From an uncultured Plesiomonas sp. (lineage in GTDB: Bacteria > Pseudomonadota > Gammaproteobacteria > Enterobacterales > CAMTGL01): DNA of 28,415 nucleotides. The stretch spans positions 1 to 28,415 of the forward strand of contig CAMTGL010000003.1 in NCBI GenBank assembly GCA_947071955.1, read 5' to 3'. The position numbers were made by a program, and so were the translations under genes. Positions 1-8,512 of this stretch are shown here, one piece after another. The notes beneath the pieces are model-generated. The model saw only the letters and a program-made list of their open reading frames with translations, was not told the DNA's origin and made no database searches. Position 1 is the first letter of the stretch. Each line of letters starts with the position of its first letter.

Positions 1-27
1 ATCTTGATAGGAATAAAACGGACCGTT

Positions 28-774
28 ATGGCAGAGCAACAACCTCATGAGTTTCCGGCCGATCTGATGCCGCAGCATGTGGCCATTATTATGGACGGCA
101 ACGGTCGTTGGGCCAAACAACAGGGAAAAATGCGGATTTTTGGGCACAAGGCGGGTGTAAAAGCGGTGCGCCGTTCGGTGAGTTATGCTGCTCGCCAGAA
201 GATAAAATCCTTGACCTTGTACGCATTTAGCAGTGAAAACTGGCGTCGCCCTGAACAAGAAGTTTCTGCGCTCATGGAATTATTTATGCGCGCACTCAAT
301 AATGAAGCCAAAAGCTTACATAAGAACAATATCCGGCTGCGCATCATTGGCGATATTTCACGTTTTAGCGCACGCTTACAAGAGCGCATAGCCCATGTCG
401 AGGCACTGACAGCGCAAAATACCGGTTTAGTGTTAAATATTGCGGCTAACTACGGTGGTCGTTGGGATATCGTGCAAGCGGCCCGTCATGTCGCAATGCA
501 AGTGCAAGAAGGGGCAATTGAAGTCAACGAGATCGATGAAACCTTGTTAGGGGAAAAGATGTGCATGGGGGATCAACCCTCTGTCGACTTGGTCATTCGA
601 ACCAGTGGTGAACATAGAATCAGCAACTTTTTGTTGTGGCAAATTGCCTACGCAGAGTTCTATTTCTCTGAGGTATTGTGGCCAGATTTTGATGAACAAG
701 AGTTTGATCGTGCTGTTTTATCCTTTGTCTGTCGTGACAGACGCTTTGGTGGCACTGGCGACGACAGCCGTTGA
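28..774 (+). CDS. uppS: Undecaprenyl diphosphate synthase (UppS/IspU)
   Basis: Cytosolic cis-prenyltransferase that extends farnesyl diphosphate with isopentenyl diphosphate to make the C55 lipid carrier for peptidoglycan and O-antigen. The 248-residue product has the family signature MDGNGRWA near the N terminus, with the catalytic Asp at residue 23, the block TLYAFSSENW, and the C-terminal RTSGEHRISNFLLWQ block that binds the diphosphate. E. coli has RTGGE there; Ser at that position occurs in other family members, so I do not treat it as damage. The reading frame is open from a TTG at 4, but the ATG at 28 gives the family-length N terminus. It leads the cluster, and cdsA follows after 34 bases, suggesting cotranscription. 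Any upstream gene lies outside the window. Confidence 0.97.
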   Translation: MAEQQPHEFPADLMPQHVAIIMDGNGRWAKQQGKMRIFGHKAGVKAVRRSVSYAARQKIKSLTLYAFSSENWRRPEQEVSALMELFMRALNNEAKSLHKNNIRLRIIGDISRFSARLQERIAHVEALTAQNTGLVLNIAANYGGRWDIVQAARHVAMQVQEGAIEVNEIDETLLGEKMCMGDQPSVDLVIRTSGEHRISNFLLWQIAYAEFYFSEVLWPDFDEQEFDRAVLSFVCRDRRFGGTGDDSR

Positions 775-797
775 GCAACGGCGGATAAGTAAAGCTT

Positions 798-803
798 AGG
801 AGG
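798..803 (+). promoter_or_regulatory. Strong Shine-Dalgarno deciding the TTG start of cdsA
   Basis: A perfect AGGAGG lies 5 bases before the TTG at 809. No ATG in the frame would keep the conserved MLKxRxI-type N terminus of CdsA, so this site supports the TTG start. Confidence 0.8.
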
Positions 804-808
804 TTTCA

Positions 809-1663
809 TTGCTCAAACAACGCATTATTACCGCATTGATCTTAGTTCCACTGGTCATTGCCGGTTTATTTAAATTATCGCCGGATTACTTTGCGGTATT
901 GGCGCTGGCATTGTGCATGCTAGCTGCATGGGAATGGGCATTGCTGGCCGGGTTTGAGAGTAAGCCTGTACGTGTGGCTATTTCGGTTATTTGCGGTGTG
1001 GGTTTAGGCGCATCACTGTGGGCCATACCGGTACAAGATGCCTCACTGCTGCTTGAGAACCCGTTCGTTAAATCAGTTCTGATGATAGCCCCTGTCTGGT
1101 GGCTATTGGCACTCGGCATGGTATTGGGATATCCCGCTTCTGCCCGCTGGTGGCATAACGCAAAACGCTTAAAAGTCCTGTTCGGCTTACTGACATTAGT
1201 CCCATTTTTTTGGGGGCTGATCGTATTACGCATGTATGCCTACAGCATTGATAGCCATTTTGGTGCAGTCTGGATCTTGTACGTCTTGTTCCTTATCTGG
1301 GGCGCTGATTCAGGAGCCTATTTTTCAGGGAAAACATTCGGAAAGCATAAATTGGCACCGAAAGTCTCTCCGGGGAAAACGTGGGAAGGCGTTATTGGCG
1401 GGTTAGCCACATCTGCACTGATTGCGGTTATTTTTGATCACTACTCCCCTTTGCAAGCTAGTACACACAGCTTGATTATCAGCTCAATTATTGCTGTGGC
1501 TGTTTCAGTTCTGGGTGATTTAACCGAAAGCATGTTTAAGCGTGAAGCCGGTGTGAAAGACAGTGGGCAGATTATGCCAGGTCATGGTGGGGTACTTGAC
1601 CGAATTGACAGCCTGACAGCAGCAATACCTGTATTTGCGTGTCTGCTACTGTTAGTCTTTTAA
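809..1663 (+). CDS. cdsA: Phosphatidate cytidylyltransferase (CDP-diglyceride synthase)
   Basis: Integral inner-membrane enzyme that converts phosphatidic acid and CTP to CDP-diacylglycerol, the branch-point precursor of all phospholipids. The 284-residue product is hydrophobic throughout, with about eight probable membrane segments. It ends with the diagnostic family block running from SMFKREAGVKDSG through PGHGGVLDRIDS at about residues 240-268. The middle segment WGADSGAYFSGK and FGKHKLAPKVSPGKTWEG are also typical. The start is a TTG preceded by a perfect AGGAGG. It lies between uppS and rseP in the same order as E. coli, and rseP begins 35 bases after the stop. Confidence 0.97.
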   Translation: MLKQRIITALILVPLVIAGLFKLSPDYFAVLALALCMLAAWEWALLAGFESKPVRVAISVICGVGLGASLWAIPVQDASLLLENPFVKSVLMIAPVWWLLALGMVLGYPASARWWHNAKRLKVLFGLLTLVPFFWGLIVLRMYAYSIDSHFGAVWILYVLFLIWGADSGAYFSGKTFGKHKLAPKVSPGKTWEGVIGGLATSALIAVIFDHYSPLQASTHSLIISSIIAVAVSVLGDLTESMFKREAGVKDSGQIMPGHGGVLDRIDSLTAAIPVFACLLLLVF

Positions 1664-1698
1664 GTGTCACCGTACCGTATCACAACAAGGATAGATGC

Positions 1699-3054
1699 AT
1701 GACAGGCGCTCTCTGGAATTTACTGACGTTTTTACTGGCGATTGGTATTTTAATTTCGGTACATGAATTTGGACATTTCTGGGTTGCTCGCCGCTGTGGG
1801 ATCAAAGTTGAACGCTTCTCACTCGGTTTTGGTAAAGTGCTGTGGCAAACCGTAGATAAGCAGGGTACTGAGTTCTCACTCTCTCTTATCCCGCTCGGTG
1901 GTTACGTAAAAATGCTTGATGAACGGGTCGCTCCTGTACCTGAAGCACTACGCCATCAAGCCTTTAATACTAAACCTGTCTGGCAACGTGCTGCGGTGGT
2001 CGCCGCCGGCCCTGCCGCTAACTTCTTGTTTGCCATTTTTGCTTACTGGATTGTCTTTTTAGTCGGTATACCGAGTGTTCACCCTGTCGTCGGGCAGGTT
2101 ACACCCAATTCCATTGCGGCTCGTTCCGGAATTACTGCGGGAATGGAACTAAAATCAATTGCCGGTATCGAAACACCTGACTGGGAGTCAGTCAATCTTG
2201 CGTTAGTTTCACTGATAGGTGATAAACAAGCACAGGTAGATGTCAGTCAGTTTGGTACGCAAATTGTGCAAAACAAAGCCTTGCAGCTTGATGGATGGCA
2301 TTTTGAGCCAGACAAAGAGACTGCATTTGGCGCACTTGGCATTATTCCCAAAGGGCCTGATGTACTCCCAATCGTGACCTCTGTTGGTGCAGGTTCAGCG
2401 GCTGAACAGGCTGGATTAGTACTCGGTGATCGCATTACGGCAATCAATAGTCAGCCTCTGACTCAGTGGTCTGAATTTGTCAACGCCGTACAAGAGAGCC
2501 CAGATAAAGCGTTATCACTAACTGTGGAGCGGGCTGGTCAAACACAGACCCTGACACTTACACCGCAAACCCATGAAATGTCCGATGGAAAATCCGTCGG
2601 CTATGCCGGTGTTGCGCCAAAAGTGTTACCTTTACCGCCAGAGTACAGTTTTGTACGGCAATTCGGTATTATAGACAGCGTGGTAAAAGCGACACAAAAA
2701 ACCATGCAGTTATCTACACTTACCCTTGATATGCTAGGTAAGCTGTTTACCGGTGATGTTGGGATTAAGAGCTTAAGTGGCCCTATTTCTATTGCCAAAG
2801 GCGCAGGGATGACCGCTGACTTTGGTTTTGTCTTTTATCTGGGCTTTTTAGCGTTAATCAGTGTGAATCTGGGGATTATCAACTTATTCCCACTGCCGGT
2901 GCTTGATGGCGGGCATTTATTGTTCCTTGCCATTGAAGGGTTGACAGGAAAACCGCTATCGGAAAAAGTACAGGAGTACAGTTTCCGTTTCGGTACAGTA
3001 TTATTGGTGTTGTTGATGGGCGTTGCGCTATTCAACGATTTTTCCCGCCTGTAA
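1699..3054 (+). CDS. rseP: Site-2 zinc metalloprotease RseP, sigma-E pathway
   Basis: Inner-membrane intramembrane protease that makes the second cut in the anti-sigma factor RseA to release sigma-E during envelope stress; it also clears signal-peptide remnants. The 451-residue product has the zinc motif HEFGH at residues 22-26 in the first membrane segment. The third metal ligand sits in the C-terminal PLPVLDGGHL block, with Asp at residue 403. Between them are two PDZ-like regions at about residues 120-310. An upstream in-frame start at 1639 would overlap cdsA. The ATG at 1699, with AAGGA at 1687-1691, matches the family length. The gene lies directly upstream of bamA, as in E. coli. Confidence 0.97.
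   Translation: MTGALWNLLTFLLAIGILISVHEFGHFWVARRCGIKVERFSLGFGKVLWQTVDKQGTEFSLSLIPLGGYVKMLDERVAPVPEALRHQAFNTKPVWQRAAVVAAGPAANFLFAIFAYWIVFLVGIPSVHPVVGQVTPNSIAARSGITAGMELKSIAGIETPDWESVNLALVSLIGDKQAQVDVSQFGTQIVQNKALQLDGWHFEPDKETAFGALGIIPKGPDVLPIVTSVGAGSAAEQAGLVLGDRITAINSQPLTQWSEFVNAVQESPDKALSLTVERAGQTQTLTLTPQTHEMSDGKSVGYAGVAPKVLPLPPEYSFVRQFGIIDSVVKATQKTMQLSTLTLDMLGKLFTGDVGIKSLSGPISIAKGAGMTADFGFVFYLGFLALISVNLGIINLFPLPVLDGGHLLFLAIEGLTGKPLSEKVQEYSFRFGTVLLVLLMGVALFNDFSRL
2145..2172 (+). promoter_or_regulatory. Candidate sigma-E promoter inside rseP, reading toward bamA/skp
   Basis: GGAACTA at 2145-2151 and TCGAA at 2168-2172 are separated by 16 bases. This resembles the sigma-E consensus as I know it (GGAACTT, spacer of about 16, TCNAA). 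It lies in rseP codons for GMELKSIAGIETP, roughly 910 bases before bamA. Sigma-E is known to raise bamA and skp expression in E. coli, so a promoter here makes sense, but the match could be coincidental coding sequence. This is a pattern match only. Confidence 0.35.
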
Positions 3055-3085
3055 GCGGGGTAATTAGGAAGAACGCATAATAAAG

Positions 3086-5518
3086 ATGGCGATGAAAAAA
3101 CTGCTTCTTGCGTCGCTGCTTTTCAGCAGCGCCACCGCTTACGGTGCTGACCAATTTGTTGTTAAAGACATTCAATTCGAAGGGCTACAACGCGTAGCCA
3201 AAGGCGCTGCTCTGCTCAGTATGCCGGTTCGAGTGGGTGATCAAGTTGACGATAGTGAAGTCTCACAGGTTATTCGCGCGTTATTTGCTACCGGCAACTT
3301 TGAGGATGTCAAAGTGCTGCGTGATGGCAATACGCTGTTGGTGCAGGTTAAAGAGCGCCCAACTATTGCGAGTGTCACTTTCTCGGGTAACAAAGCGATT
3401 AAAGAGGATGCGCTTAAGCAAAATCTTGAATCTTCAGGCATTCGTGTCGGTGAAGCGCTTGACCGCACAACCTTATCCTCTATCGAGAAAGGTCTAGAAG
3501 ATTTTTACTATAGCGTTGGGAAATACAGCGCGAATGTAAAAGCTGTCGTAACTCCGCTGCCGCGTAACCGCGTTGATTTAAAGCTGGTGTTTACCGAAGG
3601 TGTCTCTTCCAACATTCAGCAAATCAACATTGTAGGTAATAAAGCATTCGCAACCGAAACGCTGTTATCACAGTTCTCATTGCGTGATGAAGTGCCGTGG
3701 TGGAATCTGGTCGGTGATCGTAAATACCAAAAGCAAAAGCTGGCGGGCGATCTTGAAACCCTACAGACCTACTACCGCGATCACGGCTATGCCAAATTTA
3801 AAATTGACTCAACACAAGTCAGCTTGAGCCCCGATAAAAAGGGTATCTATATCACCATTAACGTCAATGAAGGCAAGCAATATAAGCTGGAAAATGTGCG
3901 TTTGATGGGCAACATGGCTGGCCATACAACCGCGTTGGATCAACTGGTCAAAATTGAACCCGGTGAGCTGTATAACGGCACCAAAGTGACGCGTATGGAA
4001 GAGGATGTGAAATCTCTGCTGGGCCGTTACGGTTATGCCTACCCGAAAGTGATGACTGTGCCTGAAGTTGACGAACAAAACCAGACCGTAAAACTGGTGA
4101 TGAACGTTGATCCGGGTGAGCGTTTTTACGTGCGCCGCATTCGCTTTGAAGGCAATGACATCAGCAAAGATGCCGTACTGCGCCGCGAAATGCGCCAGAT
4201 GGAAGGCTCATGGTTAGCCAGTAACCAAGTTGAAACCGGTAAAGAGCGTCTTAACCGTTTAGGTTACTTTGAAACTGTCGATACCGAAACCGTGCGTGTG
4301 CCGGGTAGCCCAGATCAGGTTGATGTGGTGTACAAGGTTAAAGAGCGTAATACCGGTAACCTGAATTTTGGTATTGGTTACGGTACTGAAAGCGGTATCA
4401 GCTTCCAAGTGGGTGTGCAGCAAGATAACTTCTTGGGCACCGGTGACAGTATTGGTGTGAATGCCGTTCGTAATGATTACGAAACTAATGCCTCATTTGA
4501 ATATACTAATCCGTATTTCACCAAAGATGGTGTTAGCTTAGGCGGGCGAATTTTCTACAGCGATTTTAAAGCCGATGAAAACTATAGCCTGTCTGAGTAT
4601 AACAACAGTAGTTATGGTGTTGACGGTACATTGGGCTTCCCTATCAACGAATACAACAGCCTGCAAACCGGTCTAGGCTTTGTACACAATGATATCTCTA
4701 ATATTACTCGTACAGTCAATATGCAGCCGTATTTGAACTCTATGGATGACTTTGATGGCGATACACTTTCATCGAATGACTTCCAGTTTAAAGCCGGTTG
4801 GAGCTACAACAACCTAGACCGTGGTTACTTCCCGACCAAAGGTATGCGGGTAAACTTTAACGGTAAGATCACCACACCGGGTTCAGATAACCAGTTCTAT
4901 AAGCTGAACTTTGATATTGCTGGCTACTATCCGCTCGATCAAGAGCGTGAATGGGTGCTGCTTGGACGTTCCCGTTTAGGTTTTGCTGACGGATACGGTG
5001 ACAAAGTGCTGCCGTTCTATGAAAACTTCTACGCCGGTGGTTTTAGCACCGTACGTGGCTTCCGTTCGAACACCATCGGGCCGAAAGCGGTGTATCTGTA
5101 CAAACCAGGTACTGAAGAGCGTTGTGATCCTCGTTCTGAAACTTGCCAGTTTACCGGTTCAGAAGACTCAGTGGGCGGTAATGCCATGGCAACCGCCAGT
5201 GTTGAGCTGATTGTGCCGACACCGTTTGTCAGCGAGAAGTATCAAAACTCAATCCGTACCTCAGTCTTTATGGATGCGGGTACAGTCTGGGATACTCACT
5301 GGAAAGACAGTTCAGCCGTGTTGAATGGTCAGACTGTGGTTGATTCGCAATATCTTGGCGATTATGGTGACCCTAGCCGTATTCGTATGTCAGCAGGCAT
5401 CGCACTTCAGTGGATGTCACCGCTTGGCCCGCTTGTATTCTCATACGCACAACCGTATAAGAAATATGAAGGTGATCGAGTTGAACAATTCCAGTTCAAT
5501 ATCGGCAGAACATTCTGA
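3086..5518 (+). CDS. bamA: Outer-membrane protein assembly factor BamA
   Basis: Essential Omp85-family core of the BAM complex, which folds beta-barrel proteins into the outer membrane. The 810-residue precursor begins with a signal peptide (MAMKKLLLASLLFSSATAYG, probably cut before ADQF). It continues with five POTRA domains to about residue 420 and a C-terminal 16-strand barrel. The conserved VRGF motif has Arg at residue 657 in the loop that enters the barrel, and the protein ends in Phe as expected for a BAM substrate. The length matches E. coli BamA. An alternative in-frame ATG at 3092 would drop only two residues. It is followed after 39 bases by skp, the periplasmic chaperone that delivers its clients. 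Confidence 0.98.
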   Translation: MAMKKLLLASLLFSSATAYGADQFVVKDIQFEGLQRVAKGAALLSMPVRVGDQVDDSEVSQVIRALFATGNFEDVKVLRDGNTLLVQVKERPTIASVTFSGNKAIKEDALKQNLESSGIRVGEALDRTTLSSIEKGLEDFYYSVGKYSANVKAVVTPLPRNRVDLKLVFTEGVSSNIQQINIVGNKAFATETLLSQFSLRDEVPWWNLVGDRKYQKQKLAGDLETLQTYYRDHGYAKFKIDSTQVSLSPDKKGIYITINVNEGKQYKLENVRLMGNMAGHTTALDQLVKIEPGELYNGTKVTRMEEDVKSLLGRYGYAYPKVMTVPEVDEQNQTVKLVMNVDPGERFYVRRIRFEGNDISKDAVLRREMRQMEGSWLASNQVETGKERLNRLGYFETVDTETVRVPGSPDQVDVVYKVKERNTGNLNFGIGYGTESGISFQVGVQQDNFLGTGDSIGVNAVRNDYETNASFEYTNPYFTKDGVSLGGRIFYSDFKADENYSLSEYNNSSYGVDGTLGFPINEYNSLQTGLGFVHNDISNITRTVNMQPYLNSMDDFDGDTLSSNDFQFKAGWSYNNLDRGYFPTKGMRVNFNGKITTPGSDNQFYKLNFDIAGYYPLDQEREWVLLGRSRLGFADGYGDKVLPFYENFYAGGFSTVRGFRSNTIGPKAVYLYKPGTEERCDPRSETCQFTGSEDSVGGNAMATASVELIVPTPFVSEKYQNSIRTSVFMDAGTVWDTHWKDSSAVLNGQTVVDSQYLGDYGDPSRIRMSAGIALQWMSPLGPLVFSYAQPYKKYEGDRVEQFQFNIGRTF

Positions 5519-5557
5519 TAGCAAAACTATCAAAATAAAAAAAGTAAGGAGACAACG

Positions 5558-6067
5558 GTGAAAAAGTGGTTAAAAGCAGCTGGCGTAGGTCTGGCACTGA
5601 TTGCATCAAGTACCGCTGTAAATGCAGCAGAACAGAAAATCGCGGTTGTTGATGTTGCGGGGGTTTTTCAGCAACTGCCACAGCGTGAGAAAGTAGCTCG
5701 TCAGCTTGAGTCTGAGTTCAAAGGCCGTGCCTCTGAGCTGCAATCGCTTGAAAAGCGTATCCGTGATCGCATGGAAAAACTCCAGCGTGATGGCAGTACC
5801 ATGTCAAACAGCGACCGCACTAAAGCAGAGCGTGATTTGGCACAGATGCAGGCTGATTTCAATCTGAAAGGCCGTGCACTGGAAGAGGATAGCCGTCGTC
5901 GTCAGGCTGAAGAGCGTAATAAGATCCTGCGTCAGGTACAAGATGCAGTAAAAACTATCGCGAGTAAGGAAGGTTATAGTGCAGTTATCGACACCAATGC
6001 GGTTGTCTTTGCACGCCCAGATATGGATATCTCTTCCCAAGTCGTCAAAATGGTAGGCAATAAGTAA
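5558..6067 (+). CDS. skp: Periplasmic chaperone Skp (OmpH)
   Basis: Trimeric jellyfish-shaped chaperone that holds unfolded outer-membrane proteins in the periplasm until BamA takes them. The 169-residue precursor starts at GTG 5558 with AAGGAG at 5546-5551. It has a signal peptide (MKKWLKAAGVGLALIASSTA, then VNA/A before EQKIAVVDV). The middle third, about residues 55-125, is highly charged and rich in Lys, Arg, Glu and Gln, which fits the coiled-coil tentacles. It is a few residues longer than E. coli Skp. The stop codon shares one base with the lpxD start, so the two genes are probably translationally linked. Confidence 0.95.
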   Translation: MKKWLKAAGVGLALIASSTAVNAAEQKIAVVDVAGVFQQLPQREKVARQLESEFKGRASELQSLEKRIRDRMEKLQRDGSTMSNSDRTKAERDLAQMQADFNLKGRALEEDSRRRQAEERNKILRQVQDAVKTIASKEGYSAVIDTNAVVFARPDMDISSQVVKMVGNK

Positions 6068-7095
6068 TGTCAGGACACCGTCTTACGGATCTGGCTGAGC
6101 ACTTAGGCGCGCAAGTACACGGAGATGGCGAAACCGTCATCTCCAGTATTGCAAGCCTTGAGCGTGCACAAGCTGGTCAAATCACGTTTCTATCGAACAG
6201 TAAATATCGCCCGCATTTAGAACAGTGTGCAGCTAGCGCTGTTGTTTTAACCGCAGACGATGTACCATTTTGTAAAACTAACGCCTTAGTTGTGGCAAAC
6301 CCCTATTTGGCTTACGCACTGTTAGCCCAATATATGGATACCACTCCGCAGCCGGCGCAGGATATTGCGCCAAGTGCCGTGATCGCTGATGACGTGCAGT
6401 TAGGGCAGAATGTATCTGTTGGCGCAAATGCGGTGATAGAGTCAGGCGTGGTCCTGGGTGACGGTGTCGTGATCGGTGCAGGTTGCTTTGTCGGTAAAGA
6501 TACGCAGATTGGCGCAGGCAGCCGCTTGTGGGCCAACGTCTCTGTTTATCATCGTGTAACGATTGGTGCACACTGCCTTATTCAGTCTGGTACTGTTATT
6601 GGTGCTGATGGGTTTGGTTATGCCAATGATCGTGGCCGTTGGATCAAGATCCCGCAACTCGGTAGTGTCCGTATTGGTGATCGTGTCGAGATCGGTGCAT
6701 GTACATGTATCGATCGCGGTGCATTAGAAGACACCATTATTGAAGACGGTGCTATCATAGATAATCTATGCCAGATTGCTCATAATGTAGTAATTGGTGA
6801 AAATACCGCCGTTGCTGGTGGTGTTATTATGGCGGGCAGCCTGAAAATTGGCCGTCATTGTATGATTGGTGGTGCCAGCGTGATTAATGGTCACATGGAA
6901 ATCTGCGATAAAGTCACTGTTACCGGTATGGGTATGGTGATGCGCCCCATTAGTGAACCGGGTATGTACTCGTCTGGTGTTCCTCTGCAAACTAATAAAG
7001 CGTGGCGTAAAACGGCCGCTTTAGTGATGAACATTGATGAGATGCACAAACGTCTCAAAACGGTAGAGCGGAAATTGGGGAAAGATAACGAATAG
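6067..7095 (+). CDS. lpxD: UDP-3-O-(3-hydroxyacyl)glucosamine N-acyltransferase LpxD
   Basis: Third enzyme of lipid A synthesis: it transfers a 3-hydroxyacyl chain from acyl carrier protein to the 2-amino group of UDP-3-O-acylglucosamine in the cytosol. The 342-residue product has an N-terminal uridine-binding domain (to about residue 100), then many hexapeptide repeats forming a left-handed beta helix, and a short C-terminal helix for ACP contact. The catalytic His falls at residue 239 in QIAHNVVIGE, the same number as in E. coli. Its ATG overlaps the skp stop by one base. It is separated from fabZ by 165 bases containing a hairpin. Confidence 0.97.
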   Translation: MSGHRLTDLAEHLGAQVHGDGETVISSIASLERAQAGQITFLSNSKYRPHLEQCAASAVVLTADDVPFCKTNALVVANPYLAYALLAQYMDTTPQPAQDIAPSAVIADDVQLGQNVSVGANAVIESGVVLGDGVVIGAGCFVGKDTQIGAGSRLWANVSVYHRVTIGAHCLIQSGTVIGADGFGYANDRGRWIKIPQLGSVRIGDRVEIGACTCIDRGALEDTIIEDGAIIDNLCQIAHNVVIGENTAVAGGVIMAGSLKIGRHCMIGGASVINGHMEICDKVTVTGMGMVMRPISEPGMYSSGVPLQTNKAWRKTAALVMNIDEMHKRLKTVERKLGKDNE

Positions 7096-7156
7096 ATATC
7101 ACTTTTCGTTACCTCCTAAAAAACTGCTTGTACTTGCGGTTTTGCGTCATTGATAG

Positions 7157-7180
7157 ACGGCCTGCCTTGTTGCAGGCCGT
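7157..7180 (+). repeat. Hairpin between lpxD and fabZ
   Basis: Perfect 9-base inverted repeat ACGGCCTGC / GCAGGCCGT (7157-7165 and 7172-7180) with a 6-base loop. The 3' side is AT-rich but has no proper T run, so it may act as a partial terminator, an mRNA-processing site or a 3'-end stabiliser rather than a full terminator. Confidence 0.55.
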
Positions 7181-7260
7181 ATTATTCATATGACAAGCAC
7201 GTATTTTTGCCCGCGTGTGTACATACCCGCTCAAGACTGACAAGAAACAGGAACAACATC

Positions 7261-7713
7261 TTGACGACTCAAGCTAACTCGTTATGCATCGAAGAAATTA
7301 TTGATCTGTTGCCACACCGCTATCCGTTTTTGTTGATAGACCGTGTGCTGGATTATAAAGAGGGTGATTATCTGCACGCGTTAAAAAACGTGTCATTTAA
7401 TGAGCCTTTTTTCCAGGGCCATTTTCCGCAAAAACCAATATTTCCGGGTGTTCTCATCCTTGAAGCGATGGCACAAGCTACTGGTATTTTGGCATTTAAA
7501 ACCTTTGGTAAGCCAAATGGCAATGAGTTGTACTATTTTGCTGCCATTGATCGTGCGCGCTTTAAGCGCCCGGTATCACCCGGCGATCAGATGATCTTTG
7601 AGGTTAAATTTATTAAAGAGCGTCGTGGTATTGCGCGTTTCACTGGCGTTGTCAAAGTTGATGGCGATGTGGTCTGTGAAGCTGATTTAATGTGTGCTCG
7701 TCGCGAGGTGTAA
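7261..7713 (+). CDS. fabZ: 3-hydroxyacyl-ACP dehydratase FabZ
   Basis: Cytosolic hot-dog-fold dehydratase of type II fatty acid synthesis, converting 3-hydroxyacyl-ACP to trans-2-enoyl-ACP. It competes with LpxA for 3-hydroxymyristoyl-ACP, so it sits at the phospholipid/lipid A branch. The 150-residue protein has PHRYPFLLIDRV, the catalytic His54 in GHFP and Glu68 in ILEAMAQ, the same numbers as E. coli. The frame is open upstream to 7150, but the TTG at 7261 gives the family N terminus (MTTQANSLCIEEI) and has AGGAA at 7249-7253. E. coli fabZ also uses TTG. Only 4 bases separate it from lpxA. Confidence 0.96.
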   Translation: MTTQANSLCIEEIIDLLPHRYPFLLIDRVLDYKEGDYLHALKNVSFNEPFFQGHFPQKPIFPGVLILEAMAQATGILAFKTFGKPNGNELYYFAAIDRARFKRPVSPGDQMIFEVKFIKERRGIARFTGVVKVDGDVVCEADLMCARREV

Positions 7714-7717
7714 ACAC

Positions 7718-8506
7718 ATGATCCATGAAACTGCCTTCATTCACCCATCATCACTTGTTGAAGCGGGTGCGGTGATCGGTGCGGGCGTACATATCGGCCC
7801 GTTCTGCTGCGTGGGTGCGAATGTTGAAATCGGTGAAGGTACGGTGTTGAAATCCCATGTTGTGGTAAATGGGCATACCCGTATTGGCCGTGATAACCAG
7901 ATTTATCAGTTTGCCTCTGTTGGCGAGGCCAATCAGGACAAAAAATACCACGGTGAGTCAACACGCACTGAAATTGGTGATCGTAATGTGATCCGAGAGA
8001 GCGTGACTATTCACCGAGGCACAGTGCAAGACACCGGTGTCACCCGTATCGGTAATGATAACCTGCTGATGATCAATGCGCATATTGCACACGATTGTGT
8101 GGTAGGTAACAGCTGCATTTTTGCCAATAATGCGACCTTAGCTGGGCACGTAGAGGTGGGTGATTTTGCGATTGTCGGCGGCATGTCGGCGATACATCAG
8201 TTCTGCCGTATTGGGCCGCATGTGATGCTCGGTGGTGGTTCAATTGTGGTGCAAGATGTTCCTCCGTTTGTGATGGCACAGGGTAATCACGCCTCACCGT
8301 TTGGGGTGAATATTGAAGGCCTAAAACGTCGCGGTTTTGAAAAACCGGTACTGCATGCTATTCGCAACGCCTATAAGCTGGTATTCCGCAGTGGTAAAAC
8401 AATGGATGAAGTGCGTCCTGAGTTAGCGGTACTGGCGGAAGCTCATCCTGAAGTACAGATTTTTGTGGCATTTTTAGCCAACTCTACCCGTGGAATTATC
8501 CGATAA
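7718..8506 (+). CDS. lpxA: UDP-N-acetylglucosamine O-acyltransferase LpxA
   Basis: First enzyme of lipid A synthesis: it adds a 3-hydroxyacyl chain from ACP to the 3-OH of UDP-GlcNAc. It is a homotrimer of left-handed beta helices in the cytosol. The 262-residue product equals the E. coli length and shows hexapeptide repeats through about residue 190, then a helical C-terminal domain. The catalytic His is residue 125 in NAHIAHDC. The start at ATG 7718 is chosen over the in-frame 7694, which lies inside fabZ. A GAGGTG stretch ending at 7710, within the fabZ 3' end, serves as its ribosome site. fabZ-lpxA-lpxB form a contiguous unit. Confidence 0.97.
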   Translation: MIHETAFIHPSSLVEAGAVIGAGVHIGPFCCVGANVEIGEGTVLKSHVVVNGHTRIGRDNQIYQFASVGEANQDKKYHGESTRTEIGDRNVIRESVTIHRGTVQDTGVTRIGNDNLLMINAHIAHDCVVGNSCIFANNATLAGHVEVGDFAIVGGMSAIHQFCRIGPHVMLGGGSIVVQDVPPFVMAQGNHASPFGVNIEGLKRRGFEKPVLHAIRNAYKLVFRSGKTMDEVRPELAVLAEAHPEVQIFVAFLANSTRGIIR

Positions 8507-8512
8507 GTTGTT

